A stretch of 64,000 nt of DNA from Paragyromitra xinjiangensis (GCA_038503065.1 JBCAMK010000011.1:620001-684000), one strand, 5' to 3'. Shown: positions 11,467 through 24,557, numbered from the stretch's first letter. The notes: a model not told the origin generated them from the letters alone. Translations and numbers: made by a program.

Positions 11467-13783
11467 ATTGGTCGTAGATGTGGCGAATTATCGTAATTCT
11501 TTTTTTATTAGTAGACCCTGCCTTTTATCTCGCGTTCGATAGTGTAGATTTATCCGAATGAAAATTTAAGGAAAACAAGACAACCAGGCCTATCTAATAG
11601 ATATTCGCGTAAAGTTGAATAAGGAAATTACTTCAATGTGAAAATCACGAAAACTTTTATAAAAAAAGACAATAGAATGGGAGTTCGAATCAATCGAATC
11701 ACGTCTGATGTCTTCCTGCGACAAAAATAAAAGGTCGCAAAAAAAAAGAAAGGAAAAAAAACGAAAATAACGTTGTCAACAACGATAGAGGGAATTAAAA
11801 AAGAGAGGAGAGAAAGAATAGAAGGAGGCAGATGCAAGCATGAGGGGGAAGGTGGAGTAATAATAATTCAAGGAACTGCCATCCAGTCATCAAGCCACTC
11901 GGATATCTATCTTCATCCAACCAAATAGTCGCCACACCTGATACCCATAATATCCGCACGTCTTTTTCCAGGCGTTTAAAGACCAGGCTGCAGAGTATCG
12001 AAATATTGATTTGGCGATTCTCATAGGCCAGCAATAACTTTTAGTGAAAGTCTTGGGATGGTGCTCGTACCTGAGTAACCATGGTTGCTGTGTAACAGCG
12101 GTCGTCGCCCGTACCCAATCCCAGTCTAGCGGCCCCCTGCAGCGACAACTCGAACCGGGGCACCACGGGTTAAGCGCTCCGTGACCCTCAAAGACGTTTC
12201 AGCAACAGCGGCAGCCGGCTACATGGTTGGTTCCTGATTATTTGGCTCTAGGATAACAACTGCACCCGTCCAAGTTGACCGTTCCCGTCGCCAGAATTTA
12301 GATGCCTGCTACGTACCACTCATGGGGTGTTTGAGGCGCTGGAATAGATACGGGGTGAGTGGCCTGGAATATCATGAAGGGGTTAAAGAAGGAGACATGA
12401 TGTGCAGCACCCTGTCTCGTATATTTTCGCCATGAACTCGATTATTCCTGGCCCAGACCCTTGTGCAAGAAAGCTCTCGGTTAGGCAGGGTTAGGGGTTA
12501 AAGCCATGTCGGTCAGAACACTCACAGCTTTTGCCCGGTTATGCATATCTACTTTATTTTGCCCTCATCTCGCCTACTTTTCTTCAACCTGGTACTGCCT
12601 AAATCCTCGTCTCCGGAGACATAAGTTTCAGATAATTCTGCAGGCTAATCAGTACACCTCGACGCATCTCTACGTGTACTTCTTCACAGAGCGCCTAACA
12701 CACCTCCAAGAAAGTATCAACCCATGAAAGGCTTAGGATTAGGGCTAGAACTATAGTGGGATCGAAACCCGTTAGATCTCTTGGCAAGAGCAAGGAAGCC
12801 TGGATTGCGTATTCGCAGTGCAGGCGCGGCGAGGTTCGAAGCGGCTCTGTGCTCCATCGCCATGGAAGCGCTGGTGAGAAACTGTCTCATCGCATCTTAT
12901 GATTATTAACTATGGGAGTGGAAAGGTTTGGCGAACTTCAACCACTCTCTGAAGTTTCTGCAGGCTTTCCTTCGTTATGTGCTGAAAGTGATTGGAATGC
13001 TGGAAAAACGTGGAAGGGCCTGTAGCCACTAGTAATTCGTCCGAGAATGCAGTGTGTGTCTGAGATATCGTCTATTAGGGTATTTCGGCGAGAGCTATGA
13101 CGGTCTGGTTCCGTATCGTTACCGATATCGTGAAATCCGCAAACCCTATCATTTGACTGATGGCCCCCAGGGATCCTCGGGGGGCACAAGCTGACATGAA
13201 CGACGGCTATCATGTACTACGCCGCCCGGGACAGATGCGGCATAATTCCCTCGTCTCCCCGAAAGCTTCTGCACGGCGTAGTTATAGTTGTCTTCTGCTT
13301 GGCGCAAGGCGATTTGGAATTATTGGTCGTTCCTGCTATGTACAAGCGCGAAACAAAACGTTTACCGGAGGCTGTACGTATGTGATCATGTGCTCTTCTT
13401 CCTAAGGCATCCTGCGTATTCTCCACCTGTGGCTAACTGACGTAGATGTTGGTATTGCTCGAGTGATCGTCTATGAGAAAATGTAGGTAACACGGACTCT
13501 GGAAGGTTTCAAGATCTACCAAGTTTTGGAGCTGAGTAAGAATCTATGGATCGATATGCGGCGATATGCATCAACCCTGGCATTGCATATCCTAGTTTTT
13601 GCTGAATAAGCGCTGCTGGTGCCCATGATCATACGAACGAGTTTTTCATTCCACAGTTCCTCGCTCTGCTGATACAACCCAGATATTCTTTTTGAGTGTA
13701 GTAATTTCGCTATGATATCACAATATCTATCCCCTACTCGCCCCCACCCCAACTTTTCTGTACAAGAAAACTAATATTCAACC
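11467..13783. other. Gene-poor spacer (upstream of membrane-protein gene)
   Basis: No supported gene. The stretch contains poly-A/AG-rich sequence (11640-11830) in the likely 5' region of the neighbouring minus-strand gene, degenerate TTAGGG-like bases near 12483 and 12735, and one bipartite motif at 13460-13476. Confidence 0.45.
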
Positions 13784-15944
13784 CTACCATTTCCCTCCCT
13801 TCTTTTTCTTCTTCTTCGCCGCGCCTCCTGGACCACCCCCACTAACCTTCTTGACGTCAACCCTTCCCCCACCGACCATCTCCATACTCTCTTCTTGACC
13901 CGTTGCTCCACTTGTTGCACCACCCTGTGTCGCGCCCGCAGCCTTCTTTTTATCTTTCTTCCCCTTCGGCCTATACGTACTTCGATCCCTCAATGGCAGC
14001 CATCGCTCCGCATCTGGTGTCTTCCCGACTAGCTCCGCTGGGATCTTCACCCTCTTTTTCTTGACCTTCTTCTCCTTCTCTTTCGGACGCGCTTCTTCCT
14101 CTGCTGCACGCTTGCGAGTCGGCTGCGCAACACCAAGGGCCTCGAGAGCGGCAGCGTCGATGTCAGTAATGAGTTTTTCAACAGGGGGTAGTCTGGCGAG
14201 ATGTGAGGGAGTGATCTTAGAAGCGTCAATTGTAGCGTAGGATGCGATGAGCCCGCAGGTCGCAAGTTTATCGTCGGGGCTGGTGAAGAGAAGGGAGGTG
14301 AAGAGTTCGCCGGCAGACAGTAGATCGGTGGGGTCGGTTGAGTCGAGTTGGGCTGATCCAGAGGCGCGAAGAATTGATGGATTAGGGGAAGATGATGATT
14401 TCCAAAAGGTGCTAGCTTGGTGAAGGAGGTCTTTGACGTGTTGTTTCCGCCCCTGGTTTTGATAAAGTGCGACTTGCAGGCCAATTAAGCCCGGTTGGTA
14501 GCGTTGTTCTGGATCCAGAGCTGCAAAGAGTGCATCTAATGTCTGAATTGAGCCAACTACATTTCCTGCTCTTAATTTGAGCTGCACAAGTGTTAGAGCC
14601 AGCCCGATGTCTTTAGGGCTCGCGGCCAACAGTTTGACGATTTTGTTCTGAGCCTCTTTCCCGGCCATATTTCCTGCGACGGCGGCAGCTCTTAAGACAC
14701 CGTTTACAGGGTCGTTAGGATATGTTTCCGCGTGCTTATCGGCCTGCTTTTTAACAGCGGAGAGTTTGCCCACTTCGAAATCAAGGACAGCGCTGTTTCG
14801 TTCTAGCGCACGTGACTGGAAGAGGAATGGACGGGCAGAAGAGGATTTCTCGGGGTTCGCCACGGAGGCGGCAACCACGAGGGAGGCGTGGGGATTGTAT
14901 TCAGGGAGACGGGAAGAGATGGAAATTTCGTTATTTGTCGCGATTAGTTTTAGTGCGGTGTCTGTAAGACTGGTACAATTTAGTCTCTAAAATATAAAAG
15001 ACGAATAGCGGGAACTCACTGTTTGACGTCCAATTCCGTAGAACGTGCCATAGCATCCTCAATCCGCCCCATTCTTGTTAACACGTAAACCTCTTGTGCA
15101 ACTATCGGCGCTTCCTCTATCTTTTTCTCCTCCTCTGATAAGTCTTCGATAGCATTACATAGATCTACTCTCCATTAGCCCTAGGTCCTTACGCGTCTCG
15201 CCTCTCTTACGCCGGCCTACCTTTCGACCTCTTAAGCAACACCAAGGCTTGTCCAAGTTCACCCTTTGCGATACTGATACAAGCAGCATTGAACGCCGTC
15301 TCAAACGCATCCAAAGCACCTTTGGTCGCCTTCGTATTCTTAATCAAATGGCCATGACTCGACCAGATTAGCTGCGCGTCGGTGGCAGTAGTGTTAACAT
15401 TTAAGTCATAGTCTTCATTATCAACCTGTGTTGTTCCGTCTGCAAGCTCCTTGTAGATTTTTGCGGCGTGGGGAAAGTTTTCGAGCCTATATGCCTACAA
15501 AAGCACAGAAGCTCATCAGAATCCACTCTCTAAAGAGCCATGTTGCTATTGGCGAGTTAGACCTGACGGGAAAGAGCAACTGACAGCTTGAGCCTCCACA
15601 TGTCGCAACCCCCTCTTATTCCGATCCCCCCCATCCGCTGCACTCTTCGCTACCTCCTGGGCTTCCTCTAGCTTGCCAAGCTTATAGAGACAATACGCTT
15701 TCTCCAATGTCGCATTCCCTACCGCCTGGCCATCAGGGGACTCAAAAACTCGTAATGCATCTTCGTAACGATCAAGGTTGAGTAGTGCAACGATCTTAGT
15801 ATGTAGCGCACGTGGATGTGCTTTCGTCGTGTTAAGGACCTTGTCGCAATGTTCTAGGATCTGCTCATGGTCAGGCTCGTCTTCGGATGAGATGGTAAGA
15901 TTCCTGAGGAGGGATTCGAGGGATGCGGGGGTGTATTGGGCCAT
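13784..15944 (-). CDS. SRP72: Signal recognition particle subunit SRP72
   Basis: Four exons, in transcript order 15944-15585, 15494-15221, 15164-15020 and 14969-13784, give 654 aa, close to the usual 600-670. The N-terminal and middle parts are TPR-like helical repeats, which bind SRP68 in known SRPs. The C-terminal RNA-binding motif is clear: PDAERWLPLRDRSTYRPKG at about 578-596, followed by a Lys-rich stretch and a KKKKKK tail. SRP72 binds 7S RNA in the S domain and is needed for co-translational targeting to the ER. Introns are 50-90 nt. The last one uses TACCAG as acceptor rather than the TTACAG six bases later, because only the former keeps frame. The first donor (GTCAGT) is slightly unusual. 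Confidence 0.93.
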
Positions 15945-17374
15945 TGTGATCGTGGAGGAGGGGTGGCCTGGTCGGTGGGGTGGATCGCGGGGATGGAATC
16001 GAGGTCGTGATGGAGGGGTGTCGTTGGGTGTGGCTCGTGCGCTAAACAGAAAGCTTGCGCCACTCGAAGCTTAAGTGCACGAATCCTCACTCGACACTTC
16101 CCAGGGGTGATATTACCCATGGCAGAAAAGCATTGTAGCTCGAAATAAATCTATAGAGCTCACCGGGTAGAGGCATCTGGCCTGGGAAAAGTGACTATAA
16201 CGGGTTCAAGCTACAGATAACCCTAAGGAAAAGTCGTGGTTGTGAAGTATTGACGACATCCTAAACGCACGCAGCCGAAGGGGTTATGTTTCCTCATTTC
16301 TTCACTCAGCAGTACCTTTAGTTGGTTGTTTCCACGCCCCCTATTTCTTGCGCGCGGCTCCGCTGTTGGCGGATTTCGATAGGAGAACATGCAAAGGTTC
16401 CGAATATTGCTGGCTCTCACAGTACCACCTTAAAGCAGTCCCTAAGCGGTGAATCAAAGGATGGTTGGAGATAAGTATAGTTAAGCATCATGAGGAGGGT
16501 AAAATATGGCAAATAGTGATGAATTAGCGCTGTCAGTAACGATGGTGGCGACGTTGGCCAAACCAGAAAAGAAACCCCAATTCAAAATTTGTGGCTTTGT
16601 GACTTAAGCTGGTTCACCCAAAGCGGCAGTAATTTGAATCTGACCTAACCTGTAGAAGGAATGATCCTCGACATATTACCTTTTGTTATGGAAATAATTT
16701 CTTCTTTTGCTGACGGTAGTGTGTATAGATGGATAATCGTTTGTGTAATTACATCGTTTCTACTAGGAAGGAAGTTTCACGGGGGTTCGCGAGATGGACT
16801 GGTTTCTTGGCAACTATCGTGACTTTCGTTAAAGGGGTAACTACCCTGCGTCTAACCGACTAGGGACGGGATGAGGTTTCTGGAGGCCGATTGCCAGAGT
16901 CTATGGGTCCGATATACCGACTATATTAAGTCATTGGCGGCAAGCATACCTCTTTTCAAATAGCTAAGAAGATGATGCTGTTGGTGTTGCTGGCAGTTAT
17001 CGTCAAAGCGCGGGTGATAGGGGGTCGAGTGATGTCATGTGACGTGGCGTCTATGAGGACGAAGTTACATGTAATGATCCTGAGACCGCGAAATATCCAT
17101 GATACATGTGGTCCCCTTACCACACAGTATCCTAGAAAGAGATATGTGTTGGCACAGTAAAATTATACACGCCTACTCGAGTGATTTTGAAAGGGTATTA
17201 TGATTCCCGTTACGGATCATATCACTCCTACGTCAGGTTATCAGGTTTCAGCTATATGCGTCGCAGATCATAAAATAGCATAATATATGGAAGTATTTAT
17301 TGACATTACATGTAGTTTATAATAGCAAAACAATGGTAAATTCTACTGCCCTAGTATCAGCTTAGGGTTCGTAC
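15945..17374. other. Intergenic between SRP72 and SPO11
   Basis: Promoter side of SRP72 and 3' side of SPO11. No gene is seen. TACATGTA palindromes lie at 17066-17073 and 17307-17314. Confidence 0.5.
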
Positions 17375-18622
17375 TTACCTACCCATTTTGGCTGCGATCT
17401 TCTCCTCGACCCATTCTTTTATCCCTAAGCCACTCAAGATCTCAATCTCTGCCTTAACATTAAGAAACAGCATTTTCTGTAACTCATCCCTCCATTCTGG
17501 CACAACCCCCATCCATTCTCTCCCCAACATTCCTACCGCCTTCCTCCTATCACCTTTTGTCAGCCTTAACACTCCCTCAACCTCCCCACCCCCACTATCA
17601 TTACCCACAATGACCCCCACAAGATCCTCACTCTTGACCCCTACCCACTCCACCCTTTCCACTGCAAGTCTATGATTTTCCCACGCCATCGCCACACTCC
17701 CAAACCTATAAGTCGCCATGATCTCAATCCCATGAGGGTCCATATCAACTAACACAAACATCCTCAACACCTCCCCATTCCACCTCCTCACACCAGCCAA
17801 CATCCTAACCACCTCCCGTGTCGCCACGTCTGGATATCCTTTTCCAGTGACTACAATACCCTTCCTCCCACTCCCACAAGCAAGACTCCGAAAAACCGCC
17901 TCCTTCTCCACTATAAGCACCCACTCTACCTCTTCCCCCACTGTAATACCTTCCAGCTCACCCGGAACTACTACCCCTCCACCATCTGCTAGGAAGTGGC
18001 GACCACCAATGGTTACGTCCCCATATACCATACCCTTTGCACTTGCCACAATCCCTAATGCGCCCCTTCCTACCCCAAATGTAGCAGCCAGATCATCAAC
18101 GATCCCGTCGACTACCCTCTGATTACGGAATAACTTCGGGTTTTTGTAGAACACATCCCTCTTTGTCGTTGCTCTCCGACCCTCTATTAGTGACTCATGG
18201 ATTATGTCGAGGATTTTAAGAATACAGGCGAAGCGCCAAGCGTCTTTAGGAAAGGAGACAGCGACGGTAGAGTTTGAAGAAGATGAACGACGGATAGTGG
18301 AGGTTAGAGAGTCGAATGCCGAAGCAGTACGGCGACGAGGGGTTAGTGAGAGCTGAAGAGGTGTGGTGGTGGCGCTGGAATTTAGTGACGTCGTGAGTAT
18401 AGTGAAGATGTTCTCGATCTGCTGGATAATGGATTCTCGTGTACGTGGTTGGGAATCTTCATATGTTCTGGGATGTGCAGGTGGTACTGAAAAGCGATTG
18501 ATGTTGGCGGCTTTAGTGGGTATTGTTGGTTCTGGATCTTCCGAGGACCGGGGCCGTTTGAGGGAGGGTGGGGATTGGATGGTGATTCCCTCGCTGTATG
18601 GGGGTTTTGAGTGACGTTCCAT
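17375..18622 (-). CDS. SPO11: Meiotic DNA double-strand-break transesterase Spo11
   Basis: A single 415-aa exon from an ATG. The protein is related to the A subunit of topoisomerase VI. The catalytic winged-helix segment TTKRDVFYKNP places the nucleophilic tyrosine at Y159. The Toprim domain follows, with VLIVEKEAVF (E240), the GKGYPDVATR loop and VLVDMDPHG (D294, D296) for metal binding, then the conserved YRFGS at about 306-310. Spo11 makes the programmed breaks that start meiotic recombination, attaching covalently to the 5' ends. All catalytic positions are present, so the gene looks functional. Many fungal SPO11 genes have introns; none is needed here. The N-terminal 60 residues are low-complexity and the exact start is less certain than the core. 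Confidence 0.9.
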   Translation of the reverse strand: MERHSKPPYSEGITIQSPPSLKRPRSSEDPEPTIPTKAANINRFSVPPAHPRTYEDSQPRTRESIIQQIENIFTILTTSLNSSATTTPLQLSLTPRRRTASAFDSLTSTIRRSSSSNSTVAVSFPKDAWRFACILKILDIIHESLIEGRRATTKRDVFYKNPKLFRNQRVVDGIVDDLAATFGVGRGALGIVASAKGMVYGDVTIGGRHFLADGGGVVVPGELEGITVGEEVEWVLIVEKEAVFRSLACGSGRKGIVVTGKGYPDVATREVVRMLAGVRRWNGEVLRMFVLVDMDPHGIEIMATYRFGSVAMAWENHRLAVERVEWVGVKSEDLVGVIVGNDSGGGEVEGVLRLTKGDRRKAVGMLGREWMGVVPEWRDELQKMLFLNVKAEIEILSGLGIKEWVEEKIAAKMGR

Positions 18623-19332
18623 TGTGACCTTCGTCTAGTGATAGCAAGTGATTTCTTGTGATGCCTATCCCAGAGGTCTGTAGGAATCGGTGGTTTGTTA
18701 GAACTGAGTGAAAGGAAAACTAGGTGATGCCATGTTATCAACCTATCATTTCGAGGGCCAAAAGGCTAGAATGTCAACTACCACGTTATCTTCTGCATTG
18801 ACAAAAATGAGGTATAGTCTTGGATAACTATCCAATTTGTATTCATTTTTGATCCTCTCTATTAAAAGATAAAAGAAAAGAATATAAACCAAGAACATAA
18901 GCTTGTACAAGTACTGAGTCCAGCGGAAGCAAAAAAAAACTTCCTCAAAAACACCCTACCTTAAAACACCCACTCAACAACAAAAGTCCAGAAGGATAAG
19001 TAAATACTCGAATGCAAGTGTCCCAAAGAGACAATAACCAAAGCCGGTATCGAATCGGACGATACAAGAAGTTTGTTATAACGAAGGAAAAAAAAAGGAG
19101 CACACGAAGTGACAAGAAGTGACAAGAAGATTCATAACTCTCATTTCAACAAAGAAAAAGAAAAAAACCACACCGTCTATTCAACCATCACTCCGCAGCT
19201 GTAGCACTTTTACCTTTCGTTCCTAACCCTCGTACTCCCTCCTAACCCATGCACGCATTAGAAAAATTACATTGGTGTCCCCATCTACCCCGCCACCCAC
19301 CATCTTACACCCCAACCCTATGCTGCGGTCAA
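18623..19332. other. Intergenic between SPO11 and MNN10
   Basis: SPO11 promoter side and MNN10 3' region. A/AG-rich. No gene is seen. Confidence 0.5.
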
Positions 19333-20855
19333 TTAACCAAAACTTCTTCTCCACCACCCGCTATTAAGCTTTTCACTTAGTTGACGGTAGTGTGCCATCT
19401 CGCCCCAGCAATCTCGCCCCCATTCACACCCTGCCATGTTGACGACGAAATCACGGTCCTTCTCGTCGTAGAAGATACGTGGGTCATCCGGGGTGTCAGC
19501 GCAGGCACCAGGAGGGAAGGAGTTGATCATGCGTTGCGGGATGAAGGATGTTCCTGTGCGAATCCAAGGCTGGTTGGTGTACAGATATTCCTATTTGCAG
19601 GTCAGTATTTCAATACCTTAAACCCAAGATATGAGAATGGGAAGTGGGGAAGATGGGCTAACCAAAGCATCTTGCTCTTTATGTTCCCACTCCATATGTT
19701 TCTGCTCATAACCCACTGGATCCCACCAGATATCGAGCAGGCGCTCACTCCACTCACTACGTCTAATCAAGAAAGACCCGAGGTTGAAGCCACCACAGTC
19801 TTGCGGGACGATCAAGTTAATGCTCTCTGCCCGGTCGTCACCAACAGCACTGTAGGAGATCTCATCCAGGTGGGGAAACTCGGTTCTCGAAGGAGGATGC
19901 GTAATATTTAGAGGATTGTAAACGTTAATATCACGGTATGTGACATTTTGGAGGTGCCGGAAGATTTGCGAATGCAAAGAAATTGAAGGCTCCATGATAA
20001 AAGTGTGGAGGTCCATCCACCAGAACCTAGTTACCGGAGGAGAAAAGGCGTGAGCATGAAAGCGCTTTTCGGACCTGGATTGAACCTTACGATGTTCCGG
20101 AGGAAAGAAAGGTCGTGGGCTGGGCTAGAAACTTACCATTCGGCTTTAGGATACTGTCTCATTGTCTGTTTGATAACATCTACTTTCTCCCAACTCTCTC
20201 TCCATTCGTGCGCGTATCGTTTCTTGGTGCTCATATCCTTGATTTCTAGATGATATCCCCATCGTTCTGCGTATGCCTTCTTATTTGCGATCGAATCCCT
20301 CTCAACAGCCCATTCCTTAGGTCCTTTCCATGTCATAACTCCTCCTCCTTGATTCGCCGCTAAAATGATGACCACCTTGGATCCTCCAGATACACCTCGT
20401 ATTTTACTCGATACCGGATTATGGTGAACATAAGTAAACACGAACAGCATGAACCCCACCAGCAGCAACAAAAACGACGATGTCCTCGAACGCCGATAAA
20501 ACAGCATCCTTAACCTATTCAATCCTCTGGGTTGATGAAACGGGGTATTCGGGGTCGTAGAGTACGGTGATACCGGCGAGTACGTCGGGAGAGACGTTGA
20601 CAGCTTCCGGAGATGCTTCCCCAAGAATTTCCTCGCACCGAACGAAGAATACCCGTTCGCGCCGCTAATGCCACCTCCACCTATGCCTGTCCCTGCTCCC
20701 CCGGATTTCCGAGAATTAGCCCATGACGGTGATGACGTTCCCGGGACAGGTGAGTGTGATCGTGAGATGGGGAGTACAGGCGTAGGCGACCGCGAACCGC
20801 TGGGGAAATACGATGCGTCGTCGCTATTGCTGCTCCAGGTTCCATTGCTTCCCAT
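19333..20855 (-). CDS. MNN10: GT34 alpha-mannosyltransferase, MNN10-like subunit of Golgi mannan polymerase
   Basis: Three exons, in transcript order 20855-20137, 20026-19663 and 19590-19333, give 446 aa. A Ser/Pro-rich cytoplasmic N-terminus leads to a type II anchor at about 126-143 (SSFLLLLVGFMLFVF). The GT34 catalytic domain follows: NQGGGVMTWKGPKEW, NKKAYAERWGY, KKRYAHEWRESWEKVD, the metal-site segment FWWMDLHTFIMEPS, VPQDCGGFNLGSF and EQKHMEWEHKEQDAL. These match fungal MNN10, which extends the alpha-1,6-mannose backbone of N-glycans in the cis-Golgi. MNN11 is a less likely alternative. The start is uncertain. The frame stays open upstream to 21200 without an ATG, so an upstream exon is possible. 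The ATG at 20855 gives a normal family length. Confidence 0.85.
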
Positions 20856-23768
20856 AAGGGGCGTATGGGGAATCGGTGGGAGTGAGGAATGAGTGCTAGA
20901 TGAGTGGTTTATTGAGATTGACGAAGAAGGATTTAATCCGAGATTTTCGAGGTTCGGAGGGCCGGTGCTGCTTCCAACGGTGGAGCGCCGACGTGGACGG
21001 TTGGTGGGAGCCACGGTGGGTGGTCGGGGGGGTTGGACTGGGGAATGAGATGGGATGATGGCGGACCACTTTTTGTTTCCTTTGAGGAAGGACTCGGAGA
21101 AACTGGCAACTAGCAACCAGGATCTTTTTTTCCCTCTCTTTCTATTCTTCTCCCTCTCTATCTCTTGCCTAGGCGAAAATAGGGAGAAAAATCTAGACAC
21201 GAATCACTCGTTCAATAGATGGGGCTTTTTTCGGGGAAATGGAATACAGCCGAAATTGCTATCGCGGTAAGAATCCGCTACGTATCACAGATGAACCTGC
21301 TTGTTCAGTTAGGAGCTGCTGCTATCGATCAAAATGTACCGTTCCTGTCTGTTGGTATGTCGGCACGCGCGCCAGCGGGTACTTGCTGTACGTAGCTTTC
21401 AAATCTTAGTCAAGCAAGCCCCTCGTCACGCTGGAAATGCAGAGTGATGGATGGATGGATAGATAGATAGGTAAAACGAGTGTGAGTGGGGATGAACAAT
21501 CGTGAACGCTTAGTAGAAGGAGACGATGTATGTACGCAGGCAGGCAGAGAGGTACGTACAAATAACAAGGAAAAGAGGAAGCAGGCGAGACAAAATACTC
21601 CAAGAGAAAAATACCTAACATCTCCTTGGCCCGACGATCAGCTCTCGAAGAAATCCGTTCTCTCCTACTCTAGGGATAGGGTCCAGGCCTGCTCTAGCTA
21701 TCCGAAATGAGAGATATATCGGGGTCAAACTTCCTCCCTTGGCTCTCTTCAGCCCATGCTCCTATTAAGATGCGCCTTATCAAAGGTGCGATCTACTGGA
21801 GTGATGATGGAGTCGTCTATCTGTCCTCGACGAAAGATTCCAGATGCTACTCTGGGCAATGTGTGTAAGTGACAGGACAGGCCAGCTGTGCCTTCTTGGC
21901 TCTATTATTAGGTCTCACTTTCTCATTTTTTACCACCTACCAATTGCTTCCCACGATATCCACTTCGAGAACTAGCAAAGGGGGGCCAACCGTGGTCAGC
22001 ACGCAATTTTTTTCTGTGAATTGACACCAGGGGTGGCGCTCTTCTGGTGAAACGGGGCAAGTATCCTTCGGCAGATGCGGTTTAGCTTCGATTCCCGGAA
22101 GCAGCATTCAAATCTTGCTCGCTTGTCTCCTTTTCGAGATCTGATCTTGCTGCGTGTTCCCCTGACCCTGGCCCTGGAATGGACTCTTCTCTGCTCGTTC
22201 TCTGGAGTTCCAGCCCCGGATGCCGCCGGTGCTTAGCTGTGGATAGTGTTTAAGCCACATAATATATATTTCAGCTCTAAATTTCACTTTTGTTAATACT
22301 CAGAGATTTATTTCGCGAGGAGCCGTTCTATCCAGCAATTGCTGAGAAATGCTATTCAGGCACCAGGATCGTGATGTCAAGAATTGGCCGTGTAAACAGC
22401 CCTGTCGACGGCATGACGCAGATCTTTATTATTAGGCCTTGGTCCGGACCCTTTCAAAAAAAACCCCAATACGAAGCGAGATTCTGACATCCAGATCAGA
22501 CGGAGTACACCACGAACTTTGAACGTGGAATATATTATATTACGGTTACAATGTTTACTCTCCGGATACGGCTGATAAAGCCCACCCGATTAAAAAGCCA
22601 AACCCTGATAGTTCAGGTCTGATCGCGAATCAATTCAAAAATACCCTCACGATCTCGTAATAGATATTACATGTATGTCCCGAGTCCCGTTTCTCGCGAA
22701 AATTATTAAATGTATAATTAGAGTTCTCTAGTTATGTTTCACTTTTTAAGCGCATTTAGGCATCATGCCACCGGACCTATCAAGATAAGATGTTACAATC
22801 GCGAATGACAGTCTGTGTCCCTATCATCGTCATCCAGAGCAATACCTTAGGAGAATTCGCGAACCGGATATACGGAATCTCGTGGCTGGAACATAATAAC
22901 GTTCCGTTAGCTATCCTCGATTCTTCCGTGTCAGGCTATTTATAGTAAGTCCGAGATACAAACGGGGTTTTCCCCTTTACAAGACTTGCCGGCCCCATTT
23001 CAACTTCTGATATGTACTAGAGCGGAATCGGGAACTAGATGGCTTCGAGAGTTAGATGTGTAGCTGAGTCAGATACAATTGTAGTATTTGCTCCCGTTTC
23101 TGCTTTGATGAGTCTGGAATTGAGAATTTAAGAAGAGACAAAACAAGTTATCCGTGACAAGCATCATCCAGGAAAAATTGCCGCTTAAGGCCCAAAAATA
23201 TCATTTAATACGAGCTTTATGAGTCCGGGCCGTTGAGAAATAGCTGTTTGGCGTAGCTTGGTCTGGGGGAGATGGAAGGTTTTAGCTCGAGTGATCTCGA
23301 ATGATGCCATCTCGCAAAAAAAGCCCAGTATTTGTATGTAGAGCACGTCTCTATAAGTTTGGGACAAGTTTCCTCGCACGGCTTGTTATTCCACGAATAT
23401 CACTTGCACCTTTTTCCCAAAAACATTACTAATGTTCATATGGTTTTCACAGGCGCGTGGGCCTTTTTTCAGGGATCTTTTTTTGGGAATTTTATAAGTT
23501 TTATTCTATTCTAGGTCACTTGCTCGTTACATGTAGATCTAAAGGGGACCGCCGGTCTGAAGGGCCTTGATGAAGCTAACGCATTACCTGCAATTCCTCT
23601 ATCCAGCCAGTTGGATACTCTTTGGCCCAGAATGCTGGCAAAAGGACAGGTGACTTATAAAATTTTACGAAAAAGGTCCCGTGATTTAGCTCGTCAGTTA
23701 TTAGTTGCAAGCATCGTTAGTTATGCGATAAAAACCAACTCTACTCAAGTACGGAAAGACGCAGCTGG
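20856..23768. other. Gene-poor spacer upstream of MNN10
   Basis: The minus-strand MNN10 frame continues open to about 21200 and may include 5' UTR or an extra coding exon. Beyond it I see no gene. Contents: a GATG/GATA microsatellite (21446-21470), TACATGTA at 22668-22675 and 23528-23535, and a bipartite motif at 23288-23304. Confidence 0.45.
21446..21470. repeat. GATG/GATA tetranucleotide microsatellite
   Basis: About three GATG units followed by three GATA units in tandem, visible directly. It lies in the upstream region of MNN10. Confidence 0.8.
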
Positions 23769-23981
23769 CTATCCGTTCTTACATTTGGCGCAATCATTGT
23801 TGTATTTTGCGTCACACTTCTCGCATCGTTGGTTTTTTCCGCATACCCACTCATTATGGGACGATTCAGTGCCGCCACCGCATACCCATTCATGTTTAGT
23901 GCAGTGACCCCACAGGAATCTGTTTTTGGCACGAGAGTTTCCGCATTTGTTACAATGATGCTCGCTAGGAAAGAAAGGCAT
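23769..23981 (-). CDS. Small Cys/His-rich protein, predicted zinc-binding
   Basis: A 70-aa frame from an ATG with 10 Cys and 5 His. It begins MPFFPSEHHCNKCG and contains two related units, HCTKHEWVCGG and SHNEWVCGKNQRC, then CEKC and a final CAKC close to the C-terminus. Three CxxC pairs (CNKC, CEKC, CAKC) plus the two H..EWVCG units suggest two or three structural zinc sites. No signal peptide is seen, so a secreted disulfide-rich effector is less likely than an intracellular zinc ribbon. The frame stays open upstream to an ATG at 24251. That extension is low-complexity and looks like 5' UTR. I do not recognise the family. Confidence 0.5.
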   Translation of the reverse strand: MPFFPSEHHCNKCGNSRAKNRFLWGHCTKHEWVCGGGTESSHNEWVCGKNQRCEKCDAKYNNDCAKCKNG

Positions 23982-24557
23982 TTTGTGTGTTAGTTTGGTG
24001 CAGTAAGTGTAAACAGGATGTTCTACGTGAGTAATAATTGATGGCTTGTGATTAATGTTGTGGGGTTGCTGTTTGTGAGTGAAGAATTTTGTGGTGAAGG
24101 GGGTGGGCGAACTGGTGATTCTTTCTTTTGTAGGGTTATTGCCCTTCCCCAGGTATCTTCTATTATGTAGTAAGATATGAGTTGCGTAGAATTTTGTCCG
24201 ACTCTCGGACTTAATGCTGCGCCAGAAAACTCCTATCCCAAAAACACTCATAAATGGTTGGTCGTCGACTGTAAATTCCTTGCCCCAATACTCCTTTGTA
24301 TGTATTCCATGGTCAATACCGGTTTTGTATGTGAATTGAGTGTATTTTTTTTGAATTTGAGATTATGCTCAAAGGTTAGTGGGTGGAATATGGATGATTT
24401 TCCTAAGAGAGTGTGTGGTTATAAGGGAAAGGGAAAGTAAAGGTTTGAGACGATGGCTGGAAAGCTGTCCGTAAATTTTCTAGCCGACCATTTCTTAGGT
24501 TCTTGGAAACATCTTTTGTATTAAATAATAGCATACCCGAAAATTGGACAATATCTG
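23982..24557. other. Intergenic
   Basis: 5' side of the Cys-rich gene and 3' side of the APH pseudogene. I see nothing else in it. Confidence 0.5.

Noticed and set aside
12483..12750. Telomere-like TTAGGG strings (also near 52020, 54672 and 59317)
   Set aside because: Only one or two degenerate units each, never in array, so not an interstitial telomere or subtelomeric mark.
20856..21200. MNN10 extended upstream to 21200
   Set aside because: The first codon there is GTG and no ATG lies in frame before 20855. An upstream exon remains possible but could not be placed.
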